From positions 1 through 43,503 of the forward strand of contig CALSPN010000018.1 of NCBI GenBank assembly GCA_943788245.1: DNA of 43,503 bases. The letters are read 5' to 3'. The translations under genes and the position numbers were made by a program. Within the stretch, counting starts at the first letter, position 1; each line of letters starts with the position of its first letter. The notes beneath the pieces were generated by a model. It saw nothing but the letters and a program-made list of their open reading frames with translations. It ran no database searches and had not been told where the DNA came from. This document shows, piece after piece, positions 43,274 through 43,503 of the stretch. The DNA comes from an uncultured Verrucomicrobiae bacterium (GTDB lineage Bacteria > Verrucomicrobiota > Verrucomicrobiia > Limisphaerales > AAA164-E04).

Positions 43274-43503
43274 TTAATTGTTTCTTTCAGATGCAAGACT
43301 GACATTGTCCGCTCCACCTAACTTTGCTTCATCAATCACACGAACAATCAGGCCATAGTTAGCATTCTCATCACCCTGAATAATGACTGGCATGTCTTCA
43401 GATTGAGTCAGCCTTTTGACAAGTGGCCTTACACCGGCCACACCAATCTCTCTTCCCCCATAAACCACTTTTCCATTGCTGGTAATGGCGAGTAACACAC
43501 TGT
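43274..43503 (-). CDS. exbD: ExbD/TolR-family biopolymer transport protein, partial (N-terminus beyond window)
   Basis: The last 75 residues or so of an ExbD protein are present and run off the right edge. The periplasmic domain reads LLAITSNGKVVYGGREIGVA, then RLTQSEDMPVIIQGDENANY and VIDEAKLGGADNVSLAS, the standard ExbD C-terminal order. ExbD forms the proton channel of the TonB complex with ExbB. The transmembrane helix with the proton-carrying Asp would lie outside the window. It is the most upstream visible gene of the TonB cluster. Confidence 0.88.
   Translation of the reverse strand, partial: SVLLAITSNGKVVYGGREIGVAGVRPLVKRLTQSEDMPVIIQGDENANYGLIVRVIDEAKLGGADNVSLASERNN

Overview
This 43.5 kb window looks like chromosomal DNA of a marine-type Verrucomicrobiota bacterium, probably Opitutae-like. 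This is inferred from family content, not from a marker gene. Indicators are a PVC-type heme-binding dehydrogenase with a CxxCH domain, a DUF1501 protein with a twin-arginine leader, a pseudopilin cut at an A|F rather than G|F site, a TonB receptor with an LEPFEV-like segment before its plug, large PA14/Calx-beta surface proteins, and moderate GC. I see no insertion sequence, prophage, CRISPR array or origin.

Layout. 1-2449 (-) is the start of a large secreted modular protein cut by the window edge. 2667-4365 (-) holds a LysM/TPR lipoprotein coupled to a frameshifted gene. 4470-7549 is a divergent pair: a two-domain esterase and a Calx-beta protein. 7872-12654 (+) carries an OlsB-like acyltransferase, an EamA transporter and the PVC heme protein. 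12759-14282 (-) has Mn-type superoxide dismutase and a pseudopilin. 14489-19240 has a SWIM-SNF2 helicase, a divergent dihydropteroate-synthase-like protein and a DEDDy exonuclease. 19398-20629 (+) has a DUF4399 protein and an alpha/beta hydrolase. 20640-23990 (-) reads as one operon: phosphatase-cytochrome fusion, small overlapping gene, polyprenyl diphosphate synthase, ECF sigma factor and probable anti-sigma protein. 24658-27224 (+) has DUF1501, a mini zinc-ribbon protein and a stand-alone DsbD-alpha-like protein.

The most notable locus is 27257-27496 (-). It is a complete 79-residue SelW/Rdx-like gene that conventional gene calling breaks, because its CxxC motif is encoded as Cys-x-x-UGA. 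A bacterial SECIS-like hairpin with a GGUCU apical loop lies just after the UGA. A near-consensus sigma-70 promoter places the transcript start at the ATG, so the mRNA may be leaderless. The gene implies a selenocysteine-inserting host and sits next to another predicted thiol-redox gene.

The right half holds recD2, a NagX/DUF5009 membrane protein, a frameshifted AsmA-like gene, an SDR, a DUF423 protein, tRNA-Lys(UUU), a Nudix-ROK pair, an SGNH/TPR membrane protein and phoU. It ends in a TonB system read leftward: exbD (cut by the edge), tonB, a TPR protein and a TonB-dependent receptor. Three genes appear shifted by one base at short G runs, which suggests either sequence errors or real slippage.
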